DNA from: CAG-1782 sp964418255
GTDB taxonomy: Bacteria; Bacillota; Clostridia; Christensenellales; DTU072
NCBI GenBank assembly: GCA_964418255.1
Contig: CAYQKV010000006.1
Coordinates: 69,199-133,198, forward strand
Direction of reading: 5' to 3'
DNA: 64,000 nucleotides
The first letter of the stretch is position 1, and the number at the start of each line of letters is the position of its first letter. The position numbers and the translations under genes were made by a program. This document shows positions 27,271-34,781 of this stretch, in pieces. The notes under the pieces are model-generated. The model ran no database searches and had not been told where the DNA came from. It saw only the letters and a program-made list of their open reading frames with translations.

Positions 27271-28410
27271 TTATTTATTTCTCTCTACAATATCGTAATA
27301 TTCGTCTCTACCATAACTTGTTGCGGCGTTTAGACTCACTCTGTTATAAGGGCGTTTGTTTGAAAAGCTTTCCGGGAACATATAGTCATACCTAAAAGGA
27401 ATAAACGATAATAACTTTTCTTTATCTTGTCCCTTTTCTTTGCCGTAAACAAACAAATATATATTATCGCTCGCTTTAGTCATCAAAGATTGCGGAACTT
27501 TTATCGTTTCTTTATGTCTGAAACTTATTGAAACAAGATTTCCGTAATAATCTAAAAGGCGGTCAACCGAATATTCTTCTTTCGAATAATTTTCTATCCT
27601 TTTGATAAAGCGTTTTTCTCCGTCGCCTTTATATCCCGTAACAAAGTATAAGTCCGCGTATTCGAACTCTCTATCATCGTCAAAGACGCTTCCGAAATAG
27701 TAATCTATAAATACCTCATCGTTGTAAGGACTTCCCTTTTGCGCGATAAAGGCGCAATAGTTCGTAATCGTCTTGTCCTTCAGGGGAGAAAAACCGTCGT
27801 GTATACCCTTAATAGGTTCATCGTCTTCTTCTTGGTCGTTCAGGTCGCAACATATGACTTTGTTTTCGTTTATCTTTCTATATGCAAACTTAGAATACCA
27901 CAAACGATTGTATTCGCCTTCTTGTTTTAATTCTGCTAAGCCTTGAAATGCGATTTCTCCTTTATTGAATTGGAAAACTTTTGTTGGGATGGTAAGTTCT
28001 ATATAATATTGATTTTCCTTATTGTCGTAGCCCACTAAATCCTTTCTGTCTAAAACGACCGCGTTACCGTCTTTATCCACGGCGTCTATTATATCGAAGA
28101 CATACGATTGTTGCGATGTTACAAATTGCAGCTTGATGTCGGAAAATATGTTATATTCTTTCTCGGATAAAGCCGCTTCGCTGAATATTCCCCATATTCC
28201 GAATCTGATAGTTACGTCGTCTATATCGAATTCAGAAGTCGGAGAATATGCGGAAGCAGCCCAAGGTCCACCGTAGTATTGATTTATATCTAATGATACG
28301 GACGCGTCCGCGTGAATATCGTCATCCGATGTTTTTGGGTTGAATTCCGAGCACCCTATAAAAGCAGATAAACAAAATATCAATAATACTAAAACGATAA
28401 TTTTTTTCAT
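27271..28410 (-). CDS. Lipoprotein of unknown function
   Basis: 379 residues. The signal ends in a lipobox 'FIGC' with C20 as the lipidated cysteine, so the protein is anchored on the outer face of the membrane. The rest is acidic and aromatic-rich with no domain I recognise. Two SD-like AGGAGGT sequences lie in tandem before the ATG. The gene ends 24 nt before the metallopeptidase/Hint gene, so the two are almost certainly co-transcribed; it may be a partner or chaperone of that protein. AT-rich codon use matches the rest of the module. Confidence 0.7.
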   Translation of the reverse strand: MKKIIVLVLLIFCLSAFIGCSEFNPKTSDDDIHADASVSLDINQYYGGPWAASAYSPTSEFDIDDVTIRFGIWGIFSEAALSEKEYNIFSDIKLQFVTSQQSYVFDIIDAVDKDGNAVVLDRKDLVGYDNKENQYYIELTIPTKVFQFNKGEIAFQGLAELKQEGEYNRLWYSKFAYRKINENKVICCDLNDQEEDDEPIKGIHDGFSPLKDKTITNYCAFIAQKGSPYNDEVFIDYYFGSVFDDDREFEYADLYFVTGYKGDGEKRFIKRIENYSKEEYSVDRLLDYYGNLVSISFRHKETIKVPQSLMTKASDNIYLFVYGKEKGQDKEKLLSFIPFRYDYMFPESFSNKRPYNRVSLNAATSYGRDEYYDIVERNK

Positions 28411-28472
28411 AATAACCTCCTATTACACCTCCTATTATAATATATGTTATAATTACAGTATTGTAGAGGTTC

Positions 28473-28661
28473 CTATTCGTTGAATCTCACCGCAAACGAC
28501 CGAGAAAAGATAACGGAATATTCATAAATGATATACTTTATTTTCACGGCTAATTCCCAAAGTAAGATAATATATTTGTTATTCGGTTTATGCCGTAGTA
28601 TTCTGAATGGGAAACGAATAAACATATCATTGCCTGTGTTAAAATTTTGATTTTTTTTCAT
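28473..28661 (-). CDS. Small 62-residue ORF, first gene of second sigma-motif transcript
   Basis: Starts at ATG 28661, with AAAGGAG at a good distance. The longer reading from 28703 is excluded because that codon lies inside the predicted promoter. The peptide begins 'MKKNQNFNTGNDMF', is basic and aromatic, and has a moderately hydrophobic middle ('NKYIILLWELAV') but no clear signal peptide or known domain. It lies 62 nt before the lipoprotein gene. It could be a leader peptide, a small regulator or a modified peptide; nothing in the sequence decides. Confidence 0.45.
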   Translation of the reverse strand: MKKNQNFNTGNDMFIRFPFRILRHKPNNKYIILLWELAVKIKYIIYEYSVIFSRSFAVRFNE

Positions 28662-28701
28662 TGTTAATAGCTCCTTTACTTTTGAGTAATTTCGCTTACT
28701 C

Positions 28702-28737
28702 ATAAACTATAACAATCTGACAAGCCGTTTTGTCCAC
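28702..28737 (-). promoter_or_regulatory. Sigma-module promoter motif, copy P2
   Basis: GTGGACAAA (28737-28729), 15 nt, GTTATAGTTTAT (28713-28702). The same boxes with the same spacing recur at 30442-30477. Read as sigma-A boxes (TGGACA and TATAGT) the spacer would be 19 nt, which is unusual. Confidence 0.65.
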
Positions 28738-28817
28738 GAAATTTATAAAAAAAATTACAAAATTAAAAAAATTTTTTTTCGGTCATAAAAATATCTTGTT
28801 TCGGCGGGGTCGGATAA

Positions 28818-29540
28818 TCAAAAAATCAAGTCAAGAACTTCTTCTATGCTCAATTCTCCGTAATACTGAGCGTCCAAATGATATTTATATCCGCCCATCG
28901 AAAAAAACATTCTGCTATTATGACATTCGCTTTCTTCGTCGTAATCGATAATGTATTTTACCGAACAGTTATTCCATATAGTTTCCAACGGCAATGTTTC
29001 ATAGTCCGACAGAATTGTCACAACCGTATTTTCGGGGACAATATACATTCTTACAATATCAAAATAATCATCGTATACGCTGAATTCGACTAATGCGCCG
29101 ACAATATTTTTGTTTGTTCTATTTTTTAATAGAATGTATCCGGCGGCTTGATTTTGTATTGTAGGCAGAGTTGCGGTGATATTATATTCGGAAGCAAGCT
29201 TGTCTTCGGACTCTAAGAGTTGTAATGATAGTTCGTCTTCATCGCAATATTGAATGTCCGGCGGATTAGAACTGTCGGGTTCATATATACTTGCGTCGCT
29301 GTCGTCGATATTGCCTTCGAGATGATTTTTATTGTCGGGCAAAGTTAAGGGCAGAGCTATCGAAAGGGCGACAGCGATGAGTAAAACACACGAAACCGCC
29401 GACCACGCAAGTCTGCTATTAAAATTTTTGGCGGTTTTTACCTTTTTTTGTTCGTTGAGCTTGCCGAAATCCGCGTCTTTTCCGCGCGTTCTGGTAGAAA
29501 CGTATTTATGCATAATTTCATCGAATTTTTTATCGTCCAT
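28818..29540 (-). CDS. Single-pass membrane protein, probable anti-sigma factor
   Basis: 240 residues; SD GAGGT 9 nt before ATG. Residues 1-43 are charged and lack a signal sequence, 44-67 form one membrane helix ('LAWSAVSCVLLIAVALSIAL'), and 70-240 form an outside domain starting with an acidic linker. This topology, with a short cytoplasmic part, one helix and a larger outside sensor, is that of membrane anti-sigma factors (RseA/RsgI-like). No zinc-binding anti-sigma motif (HxxxCxxC) is present. The gene is two positions after the sigma gene in the same direction and 13 nt after the cysteine-peptidase gene. The role is inferred from context and topology; the outside domain is unfamiliar. 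Confidence 0.55.
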   Translation of the reverse strand: MDDKKFDEIMHKYVSTRTRGKDADFGKLNEQKKVKTAKNFNSRLAWSAVSCVLLIAVALSIALPLTLPDNKNHLEGNIDDSDASIYEPDSSNPPDIQYCDEDELSLQLLESEDKLASEYNITATLPTIQNQAAGYILLKNRTNKNIVGALVEFSVYDDYFDIVRMYIVPENTVVTILSDYETLPLETIWNNCSVKYIIDYDEESECHNSRMFFSMGGYKYHLDAQYYGELSIEEVLDLIF

Positions 29541-29553
29541 AGATTTTACCTCG

Positions 29554-30417
29554 TTAACTTATATGTACCGACTCGGCGTCGTTTATAGTACCGTTATTGT
29601 TTAGCAAGTAATAACCGCTTCTTGTCGTTCCCGTGGCGACGTAAAGATATGTATTTGATTTTATAAGGTTATGATTGCCGTCGAAATAGTCTATTGTCTG
29701 ATATCCGTACACAATCATAATATGGTCGCCCGTATACAGATATTTTGTTAAGCTCGCGCTACTTGAGTTATCGCTTAGCGTAACGATATTGTATCCGCTT
29801 AAATAAAGCGAAACAGGAGTACCGTTATTTATCGACTGTTGCACTTTGTTTATGTCCAAACTTCCGCCCGTCATAACCGAACTATAAGAGACGTTGCGTC
29901 CTTTGGAATTGACATACGACGTTATGCCGTTCTTATAATCGGTCTGCGAAGTTCCGATATTCGTAGAATTAGTTCCCATTCTTATATACAGTTCATCGAT
30001 TAAGGCTTGTACCTTTGTCGCATTTGTAGTCATCGGATAGTAGTTATAGTTAGAGCCTCTTTTTATTCCCGGGACGAAGTCGGGTATTAAATTTTCAAAA
30101 TACCTGTCGTAATATCCTATTAAATTTGCGCCGGCGACGTTGGCGCAAGCGTTGGTCAGCGCGTCGTTCATATTATAATAGGCAGGGAAAGTATTATTTA
30201 CGCGAAAGAGGGGAGACGTATCTTTGGTCGCGTAGGTAATAGTTTCGGTTTCCTGCGAATACTCGCCGTTATCGGCATAGTAGATTACGTCGTTCGACGC
30301 GGCGTACGCCGTATCGCTCGGAGAAAAGACTATGGGGACGACCGCAAGCATAGTTACTGAGCAAATCAAAATCGAAATTGCGATTATTGATTTTTTTATC
30401 GGTTTACTGTTTTTCAT
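29554..30417 (-). CDS. Secreted C39-like cysteine peptidase
   Basis: 287 residues from ATG 30417, with SD GAGGTG 6 nt upstream; the GTG at 30426 overlaps that SD and is less likely. A signal peptide (about 1-40, ending 'TAYAA') is followed by a papain-like fold: 'ALTNACANVAGANLIGYYDR' (86-105), with C91 as the probable nucleophile, and 'GDHIMIVYGY' (230-239), with H232 as the probable base. The 'AGANLIGYYDR...NLIPDF' pattern recurs in poorly characterised cysteine peptidases of gut Bacillota. Predicted to act outside the cell. It is the first gene after the sigma-motif promoter P1 and immediately precedes the probable anti-sigma gene, so it may be part of the sensing or release step, or simply a target. 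Confidence 0.7.
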   Translation of the reverse strand: MKNSKPIKKSIIAISILICSVTMLAVVPIVFSPSDTAYAASNDVIYYADNGEYSQETETITYATKDTSPLFRVNNTFPAYYNMNDALTNACANVAGANLIGYYDRYFENLIPDFVPGIKRGSNYNYYPMTTNATKVQALIDELYIRMGTNSTNIGTSQTDYKNGITSYVNSKGRNVSYSSVMTGGSLDINKVQQSINNGTPVSLYLSGYNIVTLSDNSSSASLTKYLYTGDHIMIVYGYQTIDYFDGNHNLIKSNTYLYVATGTTRSGYYLLNNNGTINDAESVHIS

Positions 30418-30441
30418 TGTATACACCTCGCTTGTTCATAT

Positions 30442-30477
30442 ATAAACTATAACAATTCAGACCCCGTCTTTGTCCAC
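30442..30477 (-). promoter_or_regulatory. Sigma-module promoter motif, copy P1
   Basis: GTGGACAAA (30477-30469), 15 nt, GTTATAGTTTAT (30453-30442). The upstream box overlaps the last codons of the sigma gene. The predicted start lies about 22 nt before the cysteine-peptidase ATG. Confidence 0.65.
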
Positions 30478-31026
30478 AAAAAAATCATTTAATTCCGATT
30501 TCATTTTTTCAATCGCGTTTATTTTCAATTTGCTTACCTGTGATTTTGATATTTTTAACTCCTTTGCTATCTCTCTGACGGTCTTTTCCTCGAAATACGT
30601 GAGCTGAATTATAATTTTTTCGGTTTCCGTCAATTTTTTCATAGCGGATTCCACGCCGTCGACGATTTCCGCGCGTTCGGTATTTTTTTCAAACCGAATT
30701 AAGTTTTTATCGAAATCCACGTAGCGCACGATTCTTTGGTTCAGGTTAGTAAGCGACTTATATCTGTTTATCGCCATTCTTGTCATTACTTTGGATAAAT
30801 AGGAGAAAGCGTTTTGCGAGAAAATAAACCCCGCGGCAATTTTATATATATCCGCCCAAAAATCCTGGACCAAATCGTCTGCGTCGAAATTGTTTTGCAG
30901 ATATTTCAAAGCTATGTACCTGATTGTCGGAGAGATTTCTTCATACAACAAGTCCAAACAATGCTTGTCTCCGGCTCTGACGCGCGCTAAATATTTATTG
31001 ATGGCGTCTTTTCTTTTTTTATCCAT
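30457..31026 (-). CDS. RNA polymerase sigma-70 family factor, ECF-like
   Basis: 189 residues with only regions 2 and 4. Region 2 spans about 20-95: 'IRYIALKYLQNNFDADDLVQ' then 'DFWADIYKIAAGF' and 'VMTRMAINRYKSL'. Region 4 spans about 125-180, with the HTH 'KTVREIAKELKISKSQVSKL'. Extracytoplasmic-function factors direct RNA polymerase to a small regulon and are held by a membrane anti-sigma factor. The downstream genes (peptidase, single-pass membrane protein) fit this plan. It has its own sigma-A promoter, and two downstream positions share a distinct motif. SD is weak. Confidence 0.9.
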   Translation of the reverse strand: MDKKRKDAINKYLARVRAGDKHCLDLLYEEISPTIRYIALKYLQNNFDADDLVQDFWADIYKIAAGFIFSQNAFSYLSKVMTRMAINRYKSLTNLNQRIVRYVDFDKNLIRFEKNTERAEIVDGVESAMKKLTETEKIIIQLTYFEEKTVREIAKELKISKSQVSKLKINAIEKMKSELNDFFVDKDGV

Positions 31027-31089
31027 CCGTTGTTATATCCCTTGTTATACGCTTTCCCCGTTTTTACATTAAATAGGTACAGTAATATT

Positions 31090-31118
31090 ATTATAAGCGA
31101 AAACCTGTTCCCCGTCAA
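31090..31118 (-). promoter_or_regulatory. Sigma-A promoter of the sigma-factor gene
   Basis: TTGACG (31118-31113), 17-nt spacer, TATAAT (31095-31090) on the minus strand; predicted start about 57 nt before the ATG. Confidence 0.8.
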
Positions 31119-31243
31119 TACGGGTTTCCGTTGGCGAAGACGCGATTTGTTGAGAAAATATTCATAAAATATTGCATAAAATACGAATTTGTGCATAAAA
31201 ATGGAGGTTTATAAAAATTTTTTGAAATATTATGCAAAAATGC

Positions 31244-31272
31244 TTGCAATATTTTTTTGAGGGGTGTATGAT
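31244..31272 (+). promoter_or_regulatory. Promoter of the amino-acid ABC operon
   Basis: TTGCAA at 31244-31249, 17-nt spacer, TATGAT at 31267-31272. Upstream are three direct CATAAAAT repeats (31163, 31175, 31194) in an AT-rich stretch that could hold a regulator. Confidence 0.75.
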
Positions 31273-31317
31273 AAGCTCACAAACAAAAAAACAACAAATC
31301 CAAAGGAGATTTACAAG

Positions 31318-32172
31318 ATGAAAAAGGTTATTATTACGTTACTTGCGGTCATACTTGCGGTAGGCTGTATAGGGATGCTTGTCGCTTGTAACAACGATAA
31401 AGCGGAAGCGGTAGAAGTTAAGACGATTGAGCTTACGGCGGAGAGCTACGCGTTCCTTGTCAAGAAAGGAAACACGGCTATGCAGACGGCGGCGAACGAG
31501 CTTCTTGCCGAGCTGAAAGAGAGCGGAGAGCTTGACAACATTATCAATTCGTTCTTTGACGGAACTGCGACGTTCGAGTATGCGAACCCTGCGAGTAAAG
31601 ACGGCTGTCTTGTCGTAGCGACCAACGCTTACTTCCCCCCGTTCGAATACTACAACGGAAACAAACTTACCGGCGTAGATATGAAGATAGCTTCCCTTCT
31701 TGCGGCGAAACTCAACAAAACGCTGTACATACTCGACACGGAATTCGACACTATATTCACGAGTATCAACAACGGTGAAGCGGACATCGCTATGGCTGGT
31801 ATCACGGTTACTCCCACTCGTCAGGAACAGTACGATTTCACGACCGAATATTATGAATCCGCGCAGGTTCTCGTAGTTAAAGACAGCGACACGACGTTTG
31901 ACGGATGCAAGACTGCGGAAGACGTTGAAGCGATATTCGCAAAACAGGGCAAAGACTTCATTATCGGAACGCAGAACGGAACCACGGGTTATATGTACTC
32001 TGCGGGAGACGAAGACTTCGGATACGACGGTTTCAAGAACCTCACCGTAAACGGATACAAGACGGGCGCGCTTGCAATCAAAGACCTGTCGAACGGTAAA
32101 ATCAGTGCGGTAGTTATCGACAAACAGCCTGCGCTTATGATTGCCGAAAGCACCAACAGCTCGATTAAATAA
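31318..32172 (+). CDS. Amino-acid ABC transporter binding lipoprotein, apparently circularly permuted
   Basis: 284 residues from ATG 31318 (SD AAAGGAG). Lipobox 'LVAC' with C24. The mature protein is a family 3 solute-binding protein (polar amino acids): 'LVVATNAYFPPFEYYNG' (98-114), 'GVDMKIASLLAAKL', 'DIAMAGITVTPTR' (156-168), 'DFIIGTQNGTTGY'. The order is odd. Residues 34-82 ('LTAESYAFLVKKGN', 'ELLAELKESGELDNIINSFF') match the segment that normally ends such proteins, and here they come first. The protein stops at 'KQPALMIAESTNSSIK', just before that segment would normally occur. Its permease and ATPase follow directly. The amino acid carried is unknown. Confidence 0.85.
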   Translation: MKKVIITLLAVILAVGCIGMLVACNNDKAEAVEVKTIELTAESYAFLVKKGNTAMQTAANELLAELKESGELDNIINSFFDGTATFEYANPASKDGCLVVATNAYFPPFEYYNGNKLTGVDMKIASLLAAKLNKTLYILDTEFDTIFTSINNGEADIAMAGITVTPTRQEQYDFTTEYYESAQVLVVKDSDTTFDGCKTAEDVEAIFAKQGKDFIIGTQNGTTGYMYSAGDEDFGYDGFKNLTVNGYKTGALAIKDLSNGKISAVVIDKQPALMIAESTNSSIK

Positions 32173-32188
32173 TAGAGAAACATAAAGT

Positions 32189-32905
32189 ATGTGGGATATA
32201 TTTGTCAGACAATTTGTAACGCTCGAAGGCTACAAAATTGTTCTCGAGGGTCTGCTGAACACCGTAGTAATTGCGGTGTTCGGTTTAATTCTCGGATTTA
32301 TTTTGGGAAGCCTTATTGCGGTCGTCAAAGCCGTGCCGAGTTATAAAAATCCGGTTGCGGTGGTATTTCAGAAGTTGGCGGACGTATACATAACGGTATT
32401 TCGCGGAACGCCTATGGTCGTGCAATTATTGCTTATCCATTTCGTTGTGTTCCCCGTAATGGGCATTGATTTCAAGAACATAATAATGGGTAATTTCGTA
32501 GTGCAGGGCGTTGTTATCGAGGCGATTATGGCGTTTGCCTTAAACAGCGCGGCGTACATAAGCGAAATAATGCGCGGCGGCATAAATTCGGTAGATAAAG
32601 GGCAGCTCGAAGCGGGCAGAGCCGTGGGACTGAGTTATCCGCGCACGATGATAAGCATTGTGCTTCCGCAGGCGTTCAAAAACGTTCTGCCGACTCTCGG
32701 AAACGAGTTTATAACGTTGATAAAAGAGACGTCGGTTGCGTCGTTTATCGCGGTAGTGGATTTGACGAAGGCTTTTCAGAACATTGCAAACAGCACGTAC
32801 GAATTTATCGTGCCGTATTGCATACTCGCGTTGTTCTATCTCGTGCTGGTGATACTGATAACGATGCTAATAAAACTGCTTGAAAAGCGTATGAAGAATT
32901 CGTAG
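32189..32905 (+). CDS. Amino-acid ABC transporter permease
   Basis: 238 residues, HisM/GlnP type, with about five membrane helices. The EAA loop, which docks the ATPase, reads 'EAGRAVGLSYPRTMISIVLP' (about 142-161). 'FRGTPMVVQLLLIHF' is the conserved segment around the second or third helix. It starts 16 nt after the binding-protein gene and ends 12 nt before the ATPase gene, so the three form one operon. Confidence 0.95.
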   Translation: MWDIFVRQFVTLEGYKIVLEGLLNTVVIAVFGLILGFILGSLIAVVKAVPSYKNPVAVVFQKLADVYITVFRGTPMVVQLLLIHFVVFPVMGIDFKNIIMGNFVVQGVVIEAIMAFALNSAAYISEIMRGGINSVDKGQLEAGRAVGLSYPRTMISIVLPQAFKNVLPTLGNEFITLIKETSVASFIAVVDLTKAFQNIANSTYEFIVPYCILALFYLVLVILITMLIKLLEKRMKNS

Positions 32906-32917
32906 CGAGGTGGCGGT

Positions 32918-34006
32918 ATGAGTGAAGAAAAGAAACCTTTGATAAAAATAAACAACCTTACGAAAAAGTTCGGAGATTTGCTCGTTCTCGACGATATTTC
33001 CGAAACGATAAACGAGGGCGAACGGATAGTGGTTATCGGACCGAGCGGCGGCGGGAAGAGTACGTTCTTACGTTGTCTCAACGTCCTCGAAGACCCGACC
33101 GCAGGGCAGATTATTTTCGACGGAGAGGATTTGACCGACCTTAAAATCGATATAAACGACTGCCGTCAGAAGATGGGAATGGTTTTTCAGCAATTTAATT
33201 TGTTCAATAACCTTACGGTAATGAAAAACATAACGCTTGCGCCGATAATCGTAAACACGCAAAAATTGCGCGAAGCGAACCGTAACAATAAAATTCTGCC
33301 AATATACAATAAGCATCTCGAAAAAAATAAGAAGAAGATTTACGCCAAAATCGACGCGAAAATCGCAAAGAACAAGAAGATAGTCGAAGAAACGAGGCTG
33401 TTGCTCGAACCCGTGGAAAAACAGTGGGAAAGCACGAAGACGGTAATCGACAAAGCGGGCAAGAAAATGGTGACTTACGATAAAAAACTCACCAGGCAGA
33501 AACTCGGACTTGTCACGAAGATTGAAAACGCAGAGCGAGTGATAGACAGGACGAAGTATCCGCTTCCGAAAGAATATATTGCGCCCGCATATAAAAACAA
33601 AGAAGAGATAAAGAAAGCAGCGGAAGAAAACGCGATGCGTTTGCTTGAAAGGATAGGGCTTGCGGAGAAAGCCAACGTATATCCGTCTACGCTTTCGGGC
33701 GGGCAGAAACAGCGTATAGCAATCGTAAGAGCGCTTGCGATGAACCCGAAAGTTATGCTTTTCGACGAACCGACGAGCGCGCTCGACCCCGAAATGGTAG
33801 GGGAAGTGCTCGACCTTATCAAGCAAATAGCGTCGGAAGGAATGACAATGGTCATAGTAACGCACGAAATGGGTTTTGCGAGAGAAGTGGGAACAAGGGT
33901 CTTGTTTATGGACCAGGGTAAAATCGCGGAACAGAACGCGCCGGAAGAACTTTTCGGAAATCCGCAGAATCCGAGGCTGAAAGAGTTTCTTTCAAAAGTC
34001 TTGTAG
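32918..34006 (+). CDS. Amino-acid ABC transporter ATPase with large internal insertion
   Basis: 362 residues; GlnQ-type ATPases usually have about 240-255. Walker A 'GPSGGGKST' (41-49), Q-loop 'VFQQFNLF' (89-96), signature 'LSGGQ' (259-263), Walker B 'VMLFDEP' (279-285) and H-loop H316 are all intact. The extra length lies between the Q-loop and the signature, in about 115-228: a very basic, helical stretch rich in Lys ('KNKKKIYAKIDAKIAKNKK') that ends with 'PKEYIAPAYKNKEE'. After it, the normal 'AMRLLERIGLAEKANVYPSTL' resumes. The insertion is in the helical subdomain that touches the permease, so it may alter coupling or add a partner. Enzyme activity should be retained. Confidence 0.93.
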   Translation: MSEEKKPLIKINNLTKKFGDLLVLDDISETINEGERIVVIGPSGGGKSTFLRCLNVLEDPTAGQIIFDGEDLTDLKIDINDCRQKMGMVFQQFNLFNNLTVMKNITLAPIIVNTQKLREANRNNKILPIYNKHLEKNKKKIYAKIDAKIAKNKKIVEETRLLLEPVEKQWESTKTVIDKAGKKMVTYDKKLTRQKLGLVTKIENAERVIDRTKYPLPKEYIAPAYKNKEEIKKAAEENAMRLLERIGLAEKANVYPSTLSGGQKQRIAIVRALAMNPKVMLFDEPTSALDPEMVGEVLDLIKQIASEGMTMVIVTHEMGFAREVGTRVLFMDQGKIAEQNAPEELFGNPQNPRLKEFLSKVL

Positions 34007-34029
34007 GAGTGCCGACCACACGGGAGAAC

Positions 34030-34199
34030 TCCGACCACACGTTGCGTGGGATTTTACGGCAGTCGCGTAGCTTTGTGCCGATAAAATCTATATCCACGCA
34101 AGTCGGACTCATAATGAAGGAAGTCGTACCGACTTCCTTTTCATTTAAGTTCGCAAGGGGAAACCCCTTGCTCGAACCCCACAATGGCAAAAAGTGAGA
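34030..34199 (+). repeat. Structured 3' repeat, copy U3
   Basis: TCCGACC at 34030; stems TTGCGTGG/CCACGCAA, GATTTTA/TAAAATC, CGGCA/TGCCG; closing GTCGGA; terminator-like hairpin GGAAGTCG-TAC-CGACTTCC plus TTTTCATTT; tail hairpin GCAAGGGG/CCCCTTGC to 34171. A partial arm (CCGACCACACG) precedes it at 34012, 5 nt after the ATPase stop. Confidence 0.82.
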
Positions 34200-34202
34200 T
34201 AC

Positions 34203-34406
34203 TCCGACCACACGTTATGCGGAAATTTACTCGCGGTCGAGATAAACTCGACGCGCGGATAAATTTTTAGTCCGCATAAGTCGGACTTATAAGGAAGAAA
34301 GTCGTACCGACTTTCTTTTATTTTAAGTTCGCAAGGGGTTCACGCCCCTTGCTTATCCCCATAAGGGCAAGAAGTGAAAAATGCGCTTTTCACTTTTTGA
34401 ATATAA
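34203..34406 (+). repeat. Structured 3' repeat, copy U4
   Basis: TCCGACC at 34203; stems TTATGCGGA/TCCGCATAA, AAATTTA/TAAATTT, GTCGAG/CTCGAC; hairpin AGAAAGTCG-TAC-CGACTTTCT with TTTTATTTT; tail hairpins GCAAGGGG/CCCCTTGC and AGTGAAAA/TTTTCACT. The core matches copy U6, in inverse orientation, over about 84 nt with one difference. Confidence 0.82.
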
Positions 34407-34574
34407 AGTATTCCTTTTTCATTCCTTTATTTAAGTTTACGGTTAAATAAATACAATAATTAAAAAAATCACTCTATCGGGCGGGTGGGCGGGTTGACGC
34501 GACAATTACACCACATTTTCATTCTATATAAGTGTTCACCTAAACTAAGCGAAAAACATCTATATTAAAAAGCT
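34407..34574. other. Non-coding AT-rich spacer
   Basis: No gene, RNA gene or clear promoter seen; a short GC-rich patch (GGGCGGGTGGGCGGG, 34479-34493) stands out in otherwise AT-rich sequence. Confidence 0.5.
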
Positions 34575-34577
34575 AAA

Positions 34578-34718
34578 AGTTTTTGTAAAGAGGGAGCGCG
34601 AGGGAGAAGAAACTTTTTGCCTAAAAAGGTTTTCTCCCTCGCATACTTTTTATAAATTTTTGTAAAGGAAGAGCGCGAGAGGGGAGAAACTTTTTTTGAA
34701 AAAGTTTTCCTCTCTCGC
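34578..34718 (+). repeat. Tandem pair of long hairpins before the GH27 gene
   Basis: Two related units share TTTTTGTAAAG followed by GAGCGCGAG. Hairpin 1: GCGAGGGAGAA (34598-34608) with TTCTCCCTCGC (34632-34642). Hairpin 2: GCGAGAGGGGA (34675-34685) with TCCTCTCTCGC (34708-34718). The arms differ between units but each unit pairs with itself. Confidence 0.7.
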
Positions 34719-34749
34719 AAACTTAGCAGACAAATTTTTTTGTAAATGT

Positions 34750-34755
34750 TATAAT
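34750..34755 (+). promoter_or_regulatory. -10 box of GH27 gene
   Basis: TATAAT at 34750-34755; the -35 is poor (CAGACA at 34727-34732, 17-nt spacer). SD AAGGAG follows, before the ATG at 34782. Confidence 0.5.
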
Positions 34756-34781
34756 GGTAAAAAAAGAATAAGGAGATTGAA

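Noticed and set aside
33906..34211. Small minus-strand ORF over the repeat tract after the ABC ATPase gene ('LPLWGSSKG...NEKEVGTTSFIMSPTC')
   Set aside because: It is the translation of the repeat itself; the same peptide appears at 43.55 kb because the DNA is repeated, with no SD or coding signal.
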